A stretch of DNA of 64,000 bases from positions 1 to 64,000 of the forward strand of contig QKCJ01000056.1 in NCBI GenBank assembly GCA_003245715.1. The letters run 5' to 3'. Source of the stretch: a bacterium (GTDB taxonomy: Bacteria > Planctomycetota > SZUA-567). The notes under the pieces were generated by a model. That model was given only the letters and a program-made list of their open reading frames with translations, made no database searches and was not told the DNA's origin. The position numbers and the translations under genes were made by a program. Below are positions 52,210 to 61,405 of the stretch, piece by piece (the first letter of the stretch is position 1; each line of letters opens with the position of its first letter).

Positions 52210-53445
52210 CTATTTGCCATTCTCAAGACCAGAAGTATCAAACCCGATGCGACGCGGGATATTGCGTTTTCCCAAGTTATCCCATGAAAATTCCGAAGGG
52301 AATTTTTCATGAACGATTTCAATGTGCATGACAGAACGAAGTTTGCGGTAATAATCATCACTCAACTTCTGCCACTTTTCATTCTCTATTTTATCAAGAA
52401 TCATCTTCTGCGCATACTTGAAAGGAGTAACCCGCCCGGGATCTTTACGCAGGAGAACCGTAATATGGCAACCGCGCGGACTTATCAGTACCGGCCCGAG
52501 CTTTCCGGGAGCCTGATCGGCAGCGGCCTGACGCAGATCCTCAAGCCATATCTCACGTTCTGCATCTGTACTCACACCATCCTCAACCCCGCCGCGGGCT
52601 GCTGAAACCTTGTCATCAGAATACTTCGTCACCGCGTCTTCAAAGGTTATCTGGTTTTTGACTATCTCAGTATACGCCTGAGTTGCTTTCTGATAAGCCC
52701 CCTGCTCGCCGCCATGAAGTTTATTATCAAAGAAGATATGCTTGAAAACAACCTTCCCCGGCTCTGTGAACTTATCCTGATTATCCCGGTAATAACGCAA
52801 CACCTTGTTAGGGCTTGGCTGTACACTATTCCCCATCGGCTGAAATCTTGTCATCAGAAACTGATAAGTATAAGCCTTACGCAGAATTCGCTGCTTCCAG
52901 GTATCAAAGCTGATCCCGCGGGTCTTAAGCATCCGCGCAAGATTATCAAAACCGCCCGCTCTTTTAATATTAAATTCAATCATCTTCTGGACAATATCAT
53001 GTCGCTGCCGGTCTATGATCTGGCGGACACGCTGCTCGGTCTCCTTGCGGGTCATCCCCCCGCCATTTCGCGCTCCGGCCATCTGCTTGTCGACATAACC
53101 CTGAATAGTGGCCTCAAAATTACGCATCGCCTCCTGATAAAAGGCCTCGTCCTTGATTGCTCCCTCAAGAGCCTTTGTCCACGAATCCTGAAGACGTTTA
53201 TCAACCTCAGTTGCCGTAATCTGCCCTGCCCTGGCCTGACCGGTAATTTCATACCAGGCCGGCCCGAACTGCTCCATAAGCTGGTCGCGGGTGATACTGC
53301 CGGTACCAACTCTGGCGACAATACTTTGCCCCATATCCGCAGCAAGCAATTCATCCTGTGCCGCCCGTACCCCACAAGCTAGACACAAAAAGCCGCACAA
53401 CAATACCCCAAATATTTTTACGCCCGATATGCTGTTTATATACAT
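52210..53445 (-). CDS. SurA/PpiC-type periplasmic peptidyl-prolyl isomerase
   Basis: 411 residues with an N-terminal signal (KIFGVLLCGFLCLACGVRAA; LACG could be a lipobox). A SurA-like helical chaperone region (about 30-215) and a parvulin domain (about 218-335, VVFKHIFFDN through GKLGPVLISPRGCHITVL) follow, then a basic C-terminal helix. It probably helps fold outer-membrane or secreted proteins. The ATG at 53445 was chosen over a TTG at 53454. It is 15 bases from the nitroreductase stop, likely one transcript. Confidence 0.86.
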   Translation of the reverse strand: MYINSISGVKIFGVLLCGFLCLACGVRAAQDELLAADMGQSIVARVGTGSITRDQLMEQFGPAWYEITGQARAGQITATEVDKRLQDSWTKALEGAIKDEAFYQEAMRNFEATIQGYVDKQMAGARNGGGMTRKETEQRVRQIIDRQRHDIVQKMIEFNIKRAGGFDNLARMLKTRGISFDTWKQRILRKAYTYQFLMTRFQPMGNSVQPSPNKVLRYYRDNQDKFTEPGKVVFKHIFFDNKLHGGEQGAYQKATQAYTEIVKNQITFEDAVTKYSDDKVSAARGGVEDGVSTDAEREIWLEDLRQAAADQAPGKLGPVLISPRGCHITVLLRKDPGRVTPFKYAQKMILDKIENEKWQKLSDDYYRKLRSVMHIEIVHEKFPSEFSWDNLGKRNIPRRIGFDTSGLENGK

Positions 53446-53460
53446 CAAACCCAACCTGAA

Positions 53461-53991
53461 TTATTTATCGTAAACGTTCCAGAAAACCCGCTCATTAAAA
53501 TCAGCCTTTGGCGGCTGTCCCTTAACTTTCACCGGGACACCAACCGGCAGCATTATCCTGACAATCTTATTATCAGGCAAACCCAGCCACTCACAAAGCT
53601 GCTCAGCCTTGCCATCTCTTCTGAGTACCCCGTCAAGCCAGACCGAAGCATAACCAAGCCCCGTAATAGCCAGAAGAATATTCTCCGTAGCCGCCGCGCA
53701 ATCCTCAATATCAAAGGAAAGACCTTCAATAACCGGCACCGGATCACGGTCAACAATGCAGAAAATAAAGGTACTTGCCGTAGTAACCGCCGGCATGGTA
53801 TGGATAGTCCTGATTTTCTCAACAAGTTCAGGATCATCAACAACGACAAAGTCCGTTGTCTGCGCGTTCATGCCACTTGGAGCCATGATTGCACACTCAA
53901 GGATCTTGTGCAGATCGTCGCGGTTGACCGGCACACCGGTAAAAGCACTCCTGTAACTGTGGCGCTTTGCAATAACATCAAATACAGTCAT
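53461..53991 (-). CDS. Nitroreductase-family FMN protein
   Basis: 176 residues with the FMN-binding start RHSYRSAFTGVPV (R-x-S-x-R), IMAPSGMNAQTTDFVVVDD, the dimer region FDIEDCAAATENILLAITGLGYASVWLDG and MLPVGVPVKVKGQPPK. Such enzymes reduce nitro groups, quinones or flavins with NAD(P)H. The ribosome site AAGGGAGA is strong. Confidence 0.9.
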   Translation of the reverse strand: MTVFDVIAKRHSYRSAFTGVPVNRDDLHKILECAIMAPSGMNAQTTDFVVVDDPELVEKIRTIHTMPAVTTASTFIFCIVDRDPVPVIEGLSFDIEDCAAATENILLAITGLGYASVWLDGVLRRDGKAEQLCEWLGLPDNKIVRIMLPVGVPVKVKGQPPKADFNERVFWNVYDK

Positions 53992-54210
53992 TATTTTCTC
54001 CCTTAAATATCGGTATAAAAGGATTTTAAGTTACAATTATATAGAATAAAAATAAAATTTCACCCGAAAACTTTTTCGCACAGAAAGTGTTTGCTGTCAA
54101 CCGACAGGAAGATATACCGCAAAAAACCGTTAATTTATTTGCATAAAACATTACATCTCGCGTATATTACAAATATCTCGTTTTATCTGATTGATCCAGG
54201 CAAATATAGC

Positions 54211-54239
54211 TTGACGCAAGTGAAGCTATAAATTAATAT
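54211..54239 (+). promoter_or_regulatory. Candidate promoter of the receiver-ATPase gene
   Basis: TTGACG at 54211-54216 and TAATAT at 54234-54239 with a 17-bp spacer; the start codon lies 45 bases after the -10 box. Confidence 0.4.
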
Positions 54240-54283
54240 AATAAGTATACGAAAATTTAGCGGTAATATAGAAAAACAAGAAA

Positions 54284-55189
54284 ATGACGACAAAATCTGA
54301 TCGTAAAACTAAAATACTTAAAAAGGTCATGCTAATTGACCATGACCTTGAGAATTTAACACCGTTATCAGAAAAATTCACTGCCGAACAGGCAGAGGTT
54401 ACGACAGCTTCTTCAGCCAGAGAAGCCAGAGTTATTCTTGAGGAAAACAATTTCAGCTTTGATGTGATCCTCCTTGATCTGCAACTGCCTGACGCAAAAG
54501 GTGAGGATTTCCTTGAGTGGATCAAAATAATGGCTCCCAACATGATCGTTGTCATCAGCAGCGATGAGAAATCTGATAACCTGCTCATCCGCTGCCTTGG
54601 TAAAGGCGCCTCTGATTTTATCGAAAAACCGCTCAATACCGACGAGGTTTACCAGATTCTCTGGCAGTCCTTCCGGCGCAAAGCCAGCCAGGAAAATGTC
54701 GGTGACATGCGCGCGGAAATTCACGCTTCAGACTGGATTGAACTGACCGCTCAAAGCCATATTGAATATCTCGGCAGAATCCAGCGTTTCAGTGAAATCC
54801 TCTTTAACCGCCGCCTCCCCAAGAAAGTCGTTGACGATCTTCGACTTGCCATGGAAGAGTTCGGCCGTAACGCCCTTGAATGGGGCAACAAGTTCATTCA
54901 GGAAAAGCAGTTCCGCATCAGTTATTGCTTCTTCCCTGACCGGGTGGTACTGAAGTTTGAGGACGAGGGGGAAGGCTTTAATCCCAACGCTGTGCCGGAT
55001 CCATCAAAAGACCCGATAGCACATTTAAAGCGCAGGCAACAGGAAGGTAAACGCCCCGGCGGCTTTGGCATCTTTATGATGAACCGCATTATGGACGAGA
55101 TTTTCTACAATGAAAAGGGAAATATCTGCATAATGACCAAACATCTGCCAGCCGTCTCGGAAGAAGATGAAGTCAAACCCAGTGAATAA
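54284..55189 (+). CDS. Receiver domain fused to RsbW-like histidine-kinase-type ATPase
   Basis: 301 residues. The receiver domain (about 13-130) has the phosphoacceptor Asp in VILLDLQLPDAKG, and its conserved Thr/Ser (ISSDEKS) and Lys (IEKPL) are present. The anti-sigma-type GHKL ATPase (about 160-285) has an N-box-like LAMEEFGRNALEWGN, the G1 box DEGEGFNP and the G2-like GGFGIFMMNRIMDE. No dimerisation/His-phosphotransfer domain is seen, so it resembles a phosphorylation-controlled anti-sigma kinase. No partner anti-anti-sigma or sigma gene is adjacent. Monocistronic. Confidence 0.87.
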   Translation: MTTKSDRKTKILKKVMLIDHDLENLTPLSEKFTAEQAEVTTASSAREARVILEENNFSFDVILLDLQLPDAKGEDFLEWIKIMAPNMIVVISSDEKSDNLLIRCLGKGASDFIEKPLNTDEVYQILWQSFRRKASQENVGDMRAEIHASDWIELTAQSHIEYLGRIQRFSEILFNRRLPKKVVDDLRLAMEEFGRNALEWGNKFIQEKQFRISYCFFPDRVVLKFEDEGEGFNPNAVPDPSKDPIAHLKRRQQEGKRPGGFGIFMMNRIMDEIFYNEKGNICIMTKHLPAVSEEDEVKPSE

Positions 55190-55241
55190 TCAATAACGTC
55201 CTTATTCCACACTGAAATCCCCATTTTAATTGTTAAACTAA

Positions 55242-55276
55242 AAAAACCGCCGGCATAACTACCGGCGGTTTTTGAT
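55242..55276. terminator. Bidirectional terminator, receiver-ATPase gene / hydA
   Basis: A 10-bp stem AAACCGCCGG/CCGGCGGTTT with an 8-base loop, T5 on the plus strand and T7 on the minus strand. Confidence 0.9.
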
Positions 55277-55296
55277 TTAACATACCATACTTGCCA

Positions 55297-57069
55297 CTAG
55301 CGCTTATACATTGGACGGCAGGTGTAGTGGGTATGCAGCAGCTTGTGTGATTTCTCGCTGAGCGGCGCACCAAGGAATTCATCATAAATTTTAGTTATCA
55401 TCGGGTTCTCATGACTGCGACGGAGTGCACACTCACGGTCATCAGTATACAGGCCTTCAGTACGCTTGCGGCGCAGTACATCGCTGACACCATAAGGCTG
55501 ACCACCACCGGCGATACAACCACCAGGACAGGCCATAACTTCGATAAAGTGCCATGGAATCTGTGCAGGATCAGCACCCTTTGCCTTCCATTCACGGATT
55601 TTCTCAAGAACATACTCGACATTGCCAAGACCTGAAGCAACCGCAACACGCACAGCTGTTCCGGCAACATCAATCGTAGCTTCCTTGACGCCTTCAAGAC
55701 CACGTACAACCTCAAGATCGAGATTCTCAAGTTTATTACCAGTGATCAGCTCATAAGCAGTACGCAGTGCCGCTTCCATAACACCACCAGTATTACCGAA
55801 GATTGTACCAGCACCAGTGTAGTCACCAAGGATGCTGTCAGCCTCACCATCAGGGAGGTTAAGAAGATCAATACCAGCCTGCTTGATGAAACGGGCAAGC
55901 TCACGGGTTGTAAGAACAAGGTCAACGTCAACACCAGAACCACAGGTTGACATATCAGCACTGCGCTGCAGTTCGTACTTCTTGGCAGTACAAGGCATAA
56001 TTGAAATATTTACCACATTCTTGCAGTCGAGATTCTTCTGCTCGCAGTAGTATGACTTAACGAGCGCTCCCATCATTTCCTGCGGGCTCTTGGCTGTTGA
56101 GAAGTTATCCATAACGTCGCAGGCATATTTCTCCATAAAGTCAACCCAGGCCGGGCAGCAGGTGGTAATCATCGGCAGAGGTGCTGTGCCTTTTGTCAGG
56201 CGCTGAATAAACTCGCTACCTTCTTCCATGATTGTAAGGTCGGCAGTGAAGTTTGTATCAAAGACAGCATCAAAGCCAAGGCGGCGCAGAGCGGTGTAGA
56301 TTTTCTTGGTCAGGTTTACACCCGGCTCAAGACCAAAAGCTTCGCCAAGAGCAACACGGACAGCCGGAGCAATCTGAACGGTAACGTGCTTGTCCGGATC
56401 ACGCAGCAGATTCCAGGCCTGCGGAGTATTGTCAAATTCAGAGATCGCGCCGGTCGGACAGTGTGCAGAACACTGACCACAGCGGACACAAGGTGATTCG
56501 CCAAGCTTGAGGTCGGTACCGGCAGGTGAAATCTGAGTGCCAAAGCCGCGGCCAATAAAGCACAGGGCATGAACATCCTGAACTTCCTGACAAATTTCAA
56601 CACAGCGTCCGCACTTGATACATTTATTTGGCTCAAGCTTGATGGTACCGGTACTGATATCGTCCTTTGAGTGATCTTCAGGACACTGACCGAAAGGAAT
56701 CTCGCGGATGCCAAATTCAGCCGCAAGCTGCTGGAGTTCACAGTTCTGGTTACGACCACAGGTGAAACATTCATTCGGGTGGTCAGAGAGAATCATCTCA
56801 AGAACAGTACGACGAACGTCAACAAGTTCCGGGTCGCGGGTGATAAACTCCTTGCCTTCCTCAAAGGCTGTTACGGGAGTAGTACAGGCGCGCAGCATCT
56901 TCGGTGAGCCGGCCATCTTTACAACACAGATACCGCAAGCAGCCGTCGCCTTAACGTCGGGGTGCTTACAGAGGGTCGGAATCTTGATTCCGAGAGTCTT
57001 TGCAGCTTCAAGAATAGTCTTCCCTTCCTCAACCTGAAGGTCTATTCCGTCAATTTTTATATTAACCAT
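55297..57069 (-). CDS. hydA: [FeFe]-hydrogenase catalytic subunit (HydA/HndD type)
   Basis: Produces or consumes H2. The 590 residues hold an N-terminal 2Fe-2S domain (about 1-78), the His-Cys 4Fe-4S motif (HPNECFTCGRNQNCEL), two 4Fe-4S motifs (CIKCGRCVEICQ, CVRCGQCSAHCP) and the H-cluster domain. The three H-cluster signatures are ITTCCPAW (usually TSCCPxW), IMPCTAKKYE and EVMACPGGCIAGGGQP, so it should be catalytic. It is the third gene after the NuoE- and NuoF-like genes, the layout of NAD-linked, often electron-bifurcating hydrogenases. Maturases HydEFG are not in the window. Confidence 0.96.
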   Translation of the reverse strand: MVNIKIDGIDLQVEEGKTILEAAKTLGIKIPTLCKHPDVKATAACGICVVKMAGSPKMLRACTTPVTAFEEGKEFITRDPELVDVRRTVLEMILSDHPNECFTCGRNQNCELQQLAAEFGIREIPFGQCPEDHSKDDISTGTIKLEPNKCIKCGRCVEICQEVQDVHALCFIGRGFGTQISPAGTDLKLGESPCVRCGQCSAHCPTGAISEFDNTPQAWNLLRDPDKHVTVQIAPAVRVALGEAFGLEPGVNLTKKIYTALRRLGFDAVFDTNFTADLTIMEEGSEFIQRLTKGTAPLPMITTCCPAWVDFMEKYACDVMDNFSTAKSPQEMMGALVKSYYCEQKNLDCKNVVNISIMPCTAKKYELQRSADMSTCGSGVDVDLVLTTRELARFIKQAGIDLLNLPDGEADSILGDYTGAGTIFGNTGGVMEAALRTAYELITGNKLENLDLEVVRGLEGVKEATIDVAGTAVRVAVASGLGNVEYVLEKIREWKAKGADPAQIPWHFIEVMACPGGCIAGGGQPYGVSDVLRRKRTEGLYTDDRECALRRSHENPMITKIYDEFLGAPLSEKSHKLLHTHYTCRPMYKR

Positions 57070-57107
57070 TATAGTTTATCCTTATGATTTATTGCGTCGG
57101 GAACGAT

Positions 57108-58904
57108 CTACTTTTTGACAATTGCATCAAACTTACATGAATCAAGACATGAACCGCACTTGATACACTTATCCTGAATCACAGTAAAGCCGCTCTTGCG
57201 GTCACCTTCGATTGCGTCAGCCGGACAGATCTTCTGACAGATGCCGCAACGCTTACACTTGTCCTCAACAACCAGATACTTAAGCAGCTTCTGACAGACA
57301 CCGGCACGGCACTTATGCTCTGTAATATGCGCTTTGTATTCATGCTCAAAGTAGCGCAGAGTTGAAACAATCGGATTTGGCGCAGTCTGCCCCAGCCCAC
57401 ATAGTGATGCTTTCTGCATGGCATGACAGATCTGTTTAAGCTTGTCAAGGTCACCAAGTTCGCCCTTGCCTTCTGAGATCTTCTCAAGGAGACCAAGCAT
57501 CTTCTTACCACCGATTCGGCAAGGTGAGCATTTACCGCATGACTCGTCAACGCAGAAACCAAGATAGAACTTGGCAATATCAACAATACAGTCATCCTCA
57601 TCCATAACGATCATGCCGCCTGAGCCCATAATTGAGCCAAGTTCGGCAAGTGATTCGTAACTGATAGGAGTGTCAAGATACTGTTCGGTAATCACACCAC
57701 CAGAAGGACCACCGGTCTGAACGGCAAGAATCTTCTTTTCCTTGGCAATACCGCCACAGATCTTGAAGACTACGTCGCGGATTGTTGTACCCATCGGAAT
57801 TTCAACCAGACCAGAGTGCTTTACCTTACCGGTAACAGCAAACACTTTTGTACCTGTTGACTTGCCAACACCAATGCTACCATACCAATCGCCACCCTTG
57901 AAGAGAATAGCAGAAACGTTAGCCAGTGTTTCTACGTTGTTGATGACTGACGGTTTTTCAAATGCACCCTTGTCTGTTGGGAATGGCGGACGTGGACGTG
58001 GTGTACCGCGCTTACCTTCGAGTGAGGCAATCAAGGCTGTTTCTTCACCACAGACAAACGCACCCGCACCAAGACGAATCTCAATATCAAATGAGAAGCT
58101 TGAACCGAAGATATTCTCGCCGAGGATGCCATATTTCTTACAAGCATCAATAGCCTTCTGCAGACGCCTGATAGCAAGTGGATACTCAGCACGGACATAG
58201 AAGAAGCCCTTGGTCGCGCCAATTGCGTAACCGCCAAGGATCATACCCTCAACAACCGCGTGCGGATCGCCCTCAAGAATTGAGCGGTCCATATAAGCGC
58301 CCGGGTCGCCTTCATCAGCGTTACAGATGATGTACTTCTCGTCACTCTTGCTCTTTGAAGCAAAAGTCCACTTCATGAAAGTCGGGAAGCCCGCACCGCC
58401 ACGGCCGCGCAGACCAGACTTCTTCATTTCCTCAATAACACCTTCCGGGGTGCCTTCAGTCAGATGCTTGCGCAGAGCAGCATAACCGTCATTACCGATG
58501 TAGCTGTCAATTGACTCAGGGTCAACAATACCACAGTGGCGCATGGCAATACGCATCTGACCTTCATTGAAACTGTCAGACGGCACACCGCTTGGAAGTG
58601 ACTTGCCTGTAGCAACGTGCTTGCCTACGATATCTGAAACCATCGCTTCATCAACACCGGTGTACATGAACTGGCCTTCTGAAGTCTTGACTTCAACCAG
58701 CGGCTCAGCATAGCAGCTGCCGATACAACCGGTAATCATAACCGGAATATTAAGACCATTAGACTCAACCTCTTTAAGAACCGCCTTATATACCTTGTCG
58801 GCTCCGGCGGCAATACCACAGGTCGCCATTCCAACCTTGATCCAGGTATCCCCAGCTTCCTGCTGGCTCTTCTGGATATCTTCAAGACAAATTTTTTCTG
58901 CCAT
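57108..58904 (-). CDS. hydB: NADH-binding hydrogenase subunit (HydB/NuoF-like)
   Basis: 598 residues. The N-terminal thioredoxin-like 2Fe-2S domain (about 25-120) has cysteines in ATCGIAAGAD and TGCIGSC. The NuoF part has the FMN/NAD landmarks GLRGRGGAGFPTFMKW, CNADEGDPGAYMDRS and GAGAFVCGEETALI. The NuoF 4Fe-4S motif ESCGKCSPCR and two C-terminal ferredoxin motifs (CKRCGICQKICP, CIKCGSCLDSCK) follow. It oxidises NADH or reduces NAD+ in the hydrogenase trimer. The ATG at 58904 has GGAG upstream; a TTG at 58916 was rejected. Confidence 0.95.
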   Translation of the reverse strand: MAEKICLEDIQKSQQEAGDTWIKVGMATCGIAAGADKVYKAVLKEVESNGLNIPVMITGCIGSCYAEPLVEVKTSEGQFMYTGVDEAMVSDIVGKHVATGKSLPSGVPSDSFNEGQMRIAMRHCGIVDPESIDSYIGNDGYAALRKHLTEGTPEGVIEEMKKSGLRGRGGAGFPTFMKWTFASKSKSDEKYIICNADEGDPGAYMDRSILEGDPHAVVEGMILGGYAIGATKGFFYVRAEYPLAIRRLQKAIDACKKYGILGENIFGSSFSFDIEIRLGAGAFVCGEETALIASLEGKRGTPRPRPPFPTDKGAFEKPSVINNVETLANVSAILFKGGDWYGSIGVGKSTGTKVFAVTGKVKHSGLVEIPMGTTIRDVVFKICGGIAKEKKILAVQTGGPSGGVITEQYLDTPISYESLAELGSIMGSGGMIVMDEDDCIVDIAKFYLGFCVDESCGKCSPCRIGGKKMLGLLEKISEGKGELGDLDKLKQICHAMQKASLCGLGQTAPNPIVSTLRYFEHEYKAHITEHKCRAGVCQKLLKYLVVEDKCKRCGICQKICPADAIEGDRKSGFTVIQDKCIKCGSCLDSCKFDAIVKK

Positions 58905-58928
58905 TATAATCTCCAATTAACCGTGCAA

Positions 58929-59387
58929 TTATTTTTCGTATTCAGAAAGGATAGAAGCGATCTCAGCCGGCTCAACATTGCCGTAAACCTTCTCGCCGAT
59001 AACAACAACCGGTGCAAGACCACAACAACCCACACAACGAACCAGTTCCAGTTCAAACATACCGTCCTCGGTTGTCTCGCCCTCGTTGATCTTGAGCTGA
59101 TCCTTAAGCTCTTCAACCAGCTTGGCCGCACCCTTGAGGTAACAGGCAGTACCAAGACAAACCTGAACCTTGTGCTTTCCGGGAGGGGTCAGCTTGAAAA
59201 AGCTGTAAAAGGTGAGAACTTCGTAAATACGGGCCAAAGGAACATGCATCTCCTTGGCCAACTCCATTGCAGTTTCCCGCGGAACGTACCCAAGCTTTTC
59301 CTGCACTTCATGCAGAGCCATAATCAGGCTTCCAGGCACATCCTTCCACTTTGCGGCGACTTCTTCGATTCTGGCATCCTCTGACAC
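58929..59387 (-). CDS. hydC: Hydrogenase 2Fe-2S subunit (HydC/NuoE-like)
   Basis: 152 residues, thioredoxin-fold 2Fe-2S protein with the four ligands in VCLGTACYLKG and RCVGCCGLAPVV. The helical N-terminus is typical of NuoE (MALHEVQEKLGYVPRE). It is the first gene of the hydrogenase operon. The start is a GTG at 59387 with a GGAG ribosome site. Confidence 0.95.
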   Translation of the reverse strand: MSEDARIEEVAAKWKDVPGSLIMALHEVQEKLGYVPRETAMELAKEMHVPLARIYEVLTFYSFFKLTPPGKHKVQVCLGTACYLKGAAKLVEELKDQLKINEGETTEDGMFELELVRCVGCCGLAPVVVIGEKVYGNVEPAEIASILSEYEK

Positions 59388-59798
59388 GGTATCTCCTTAT
59401 CAACCAAAAACCAACTCACAAAAAAATATCAGGATAATTTTCTCGAATTCCATTTAAATAGCGAAATTTTTCCTTATTAGTATTCTATTAATTAGATTGG
59501 TTTTACGCGGCCATGTCAAACAAATATCCGACTTTTTCGAATATTTTTTTTATCAACTTTAACCATTCACAATTGAGCCTGTTTTTTCTAGTGTTTTAAG
59601 AGTTTAATGGCGAAAACTAAAATGCCCAGAAATGTGTGAAAATACTGAATTGTCGATGGAGGGTACTCTGCATTAAGTGAAAACACACATTTTTTATTTT
59701 TACCCTGCTTCCGTTTTGCAGGGTAAATATCTGAATAATTCAAATTTTAGGGAGGTTTTAACTGTTAATTGTGTGAAAATTAAACCGGACTGGCCGGA
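59388..59798. other. Gene-free region upstream of the hydrogenase operon
   Basis: 411 AT-rich bases. It holds the hydrogenase promoter (59491-59519), an 11-bp direct repeat TGTGTGAAAAT at 59633-59643 and 59770-59780, and a stem TTTACCCTGC/GCAGGGTAAA at about 59698-59727 without a T-run. No credible coding frame: the plus-strand frame crossing into the next gene is antisense to it. Confidence 0.55.
59491..59519 (-). promoter_or_regulatory. Promoter of the hydrogenase operon
   Basis: On the minus strand a perfect TTGACA (complement of 59514-59519) and TCTAAT (complement of 59491-59496) are separated by 17 bp. The leader would be about 95 bases. Confidence 0.6.
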
Positions 59799-60665
59799 TC
59801 AGTTCCCAGATTTTAGCTTGAATTCCTGCAGGCGGGTATTGTCTTCACTGACAAGGGTTACACCAAGCTGGCCGATCTCAAGGTTTGCCTCAGCTCGGAG
59901 AATTATGCGGGTATTTTTCTCAAGCCAGAAGGAGGCCTGACCGGTTACATCCAGAAGATTTTTGTTATCGCTTGAAAGCAGTAGTGAGGGGGAGATGATA
60001 ATTGAGTCATAACTGCCAAGCAGGGGCAGGTTTATCTTGTTATAACCGCTTACACTCCATTTGGTTTTGAGTAGGCTATAGCGGTCCGCCAAAAGGATAC
60101 TTACTGAATCGCCGATCTGCTGGAGGGGGATTCCGCGCAGATACCAGATCAACGTAACCGGATCACAGATTTTCCCCGGAAGCTCAAATGGTTTTAGCTC
60201 CTCGACCTCTTCCCAGCGGATAAGGTACGGAAACGCCATCGGTGCCGGCTTGCCATTTTTATCTTTATTGTTGTATTCAAAGACAACCCGGTCATTGCCC
60301 CGGTAACCGCCCTCAACCGCTCGGCGGCGATAGAGATAACTCCAGCCGTTTTTCACATCGGCAAGGCTGCTGAGGCTGCTGCGGATTTTATAGAACATTG
60401 AGAGAAAGTCATTGCTCTCGACATCAAGCTTGAGCATATAGCAGGCTTTGTCATCAAATTTTCTGATGACAGACCAGACCGAGGTCTGTATCTTACCGAT
60501 CGGAAAACCGTTCCACTTTACAACATAGGTCAGCTTCTCGTCATTACGCAGATAATCAGCAAGATTAACCGGCAGATTGTTGCCAACCTTTGCGCTATCA
60601 GCAGAGACAAAACCTGCTGTCGCAAGAAGGATAGAACATAAAATAATTAAACACCGTATTATCAC
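59799..60665 (-). CDS. Exported DUF3108-like protein
   Basis: 288 residues with a signal peptide (CLIILCSILLATAGFVSA). A beta-rich domain similar in layout to DUF3108 proteins follows (EKLTYVVKWNGFPIGKIQTS, the pairing VESNDFLSMFYKIRS, and the late FWLEKNTRIILRAE). Predicted periplasmic; function unknown. The GTG start overlaps the stop of the macro-domain gene. Confidence 0.8.
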   Translation of the reverse strand: MIIRCLIILCSILLATAGFVSADSAKVGNNLPVNLADYLRNDEKLTYVVKWNGFPIGKIQTSVWSVIRKFDDKACYMLKLDVESNDFLSMFYKIRSSLSSLADVKNGWSYLYRRRAVEGGYRGNDRVVFEYNNKDKNGKPAPMAFPYLIRWEEVEELKPFELPGKICDPVTLIWYLRGIPLQQIGDSVSILLADRYSLLKTKWSVSGYNKINLPLLGSYDSIIISPSLLLSSDNKNLLDVTGQASFWLEKNTRIILRAEANLEIGQLGVTLVSEDNTRLQEFKLKSGN

Positions 60666-61180
60666 TGAGCCAGGGCCTTTTCAAAAGCAGAATAGGTGAA
60701 GTCATCAAAGAGTACAAATCGGACTTCAGTTATACTGCACGCCATATTATCCTTAAAAAATTTCCTTACCGCATTTATCGCTACCGGCGCGGCAAGGTCA
60801 ACAGGATATCCGTAGACTCCTGTACTGATACTCGGGAAAGCAACCGATTTAAACCCCTTGAGCATGGCAAGCTCAAGCGATGAGCGGTATGAAGACGCCA
60901 GCAGTTTGTCCTCGCCGCTGTTACCGCCGTGCCAAACCGGTCCGACAGTATGAATAACCGCCTTTGCCTTGAGCTGTCCGGCTGTTGTCAGAACAGCGCA
61001 ACCCGTAGGGCAGCTGCCAATTTTCATGCACTCCTGCATAATGGACAAACCGCCAGCACGGTGAATAGCCCCATCCACCCCTCCCCCGCCGGCAAGACGC
61101 TCATTGGCTGCGTTAACAATTGCATCAACAACCTGAGTAGTAATATCACCAAGTACCAAGTTATAATTTACCATGCCCAT
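60662..61180 (-). CDS. Macro-domain protein (O-acetyl-ADP-ribose deacetylase-like)
   Basis: 172 residues of the MacroD/YmdB type, which hydrolyse O-acetyl-ADP-ribose or remove ADP-ribose. It has GDITTQVVDAIVNAANERLA, the ligand loop GGGGVDGAIHRAGG, VIHTVGPVWHGG and AFPSISTGVYGYP. The ATG at 61180 follows GGGAGG at about 10 bases; a TTG at 61198 would overlap that ribosome site. It overlaps the next gene by four bases, an odd pairing of a cytoplasmic and an exported protein. Confidence 0.92.
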   Translation of the reverse strand: MGMVNYNLVLGDITTQVVDAIVNAANERLAGGGGVDGAIHRAGGLSIMQECMKIGSCPTGCAVLTTAGQLKAKAVIHTVGPVWHGGNSGEDKLLASSYRSSLELAMLKGFKSVAFPSISTGVYGYPVDLAAPVAINAVRKFFKDNMACSITEVRFVLFDDFTYSAFEKALAQ

Positions 61181-61329
61181 AATACCGCAACCTCCCAAAT
61201 ATAAACTTATCGCCCGGACAACACCCCGGGATACAGCTACATATGGTATTGCAAGAAGTTAACGCACTATGAGTAAATATACAAAAACAGGCTAAATTTT
61301 CAATTCTTTTGTGTTAATTGAGTGCCACG

Positions 61330-61367
61330 CAAAAAAATATACCCCGCACCGGCAGGGTATATTTTTT
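61330..61367. terminator. Terminator after the YjfB-like gene
   Basis: AAAATATACCC/GGGTATATTTT stem with a 10-base loop, flanked by T7-T8 on both strands; it would end the minus-strand yjfB-like gene. Confidence 0.75.
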
Positions 61368-61405
61368 TTATAATCGACAAAATACAGCAATTGCAATTAT
61401 GGTTT

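Noticed and set aside
59698-59727. Hairpin TTTACCCTGC/GCAGGGTAAA as a terminator
   Set aside because: Neither strand has a T-run after the stem and no gene ends there.
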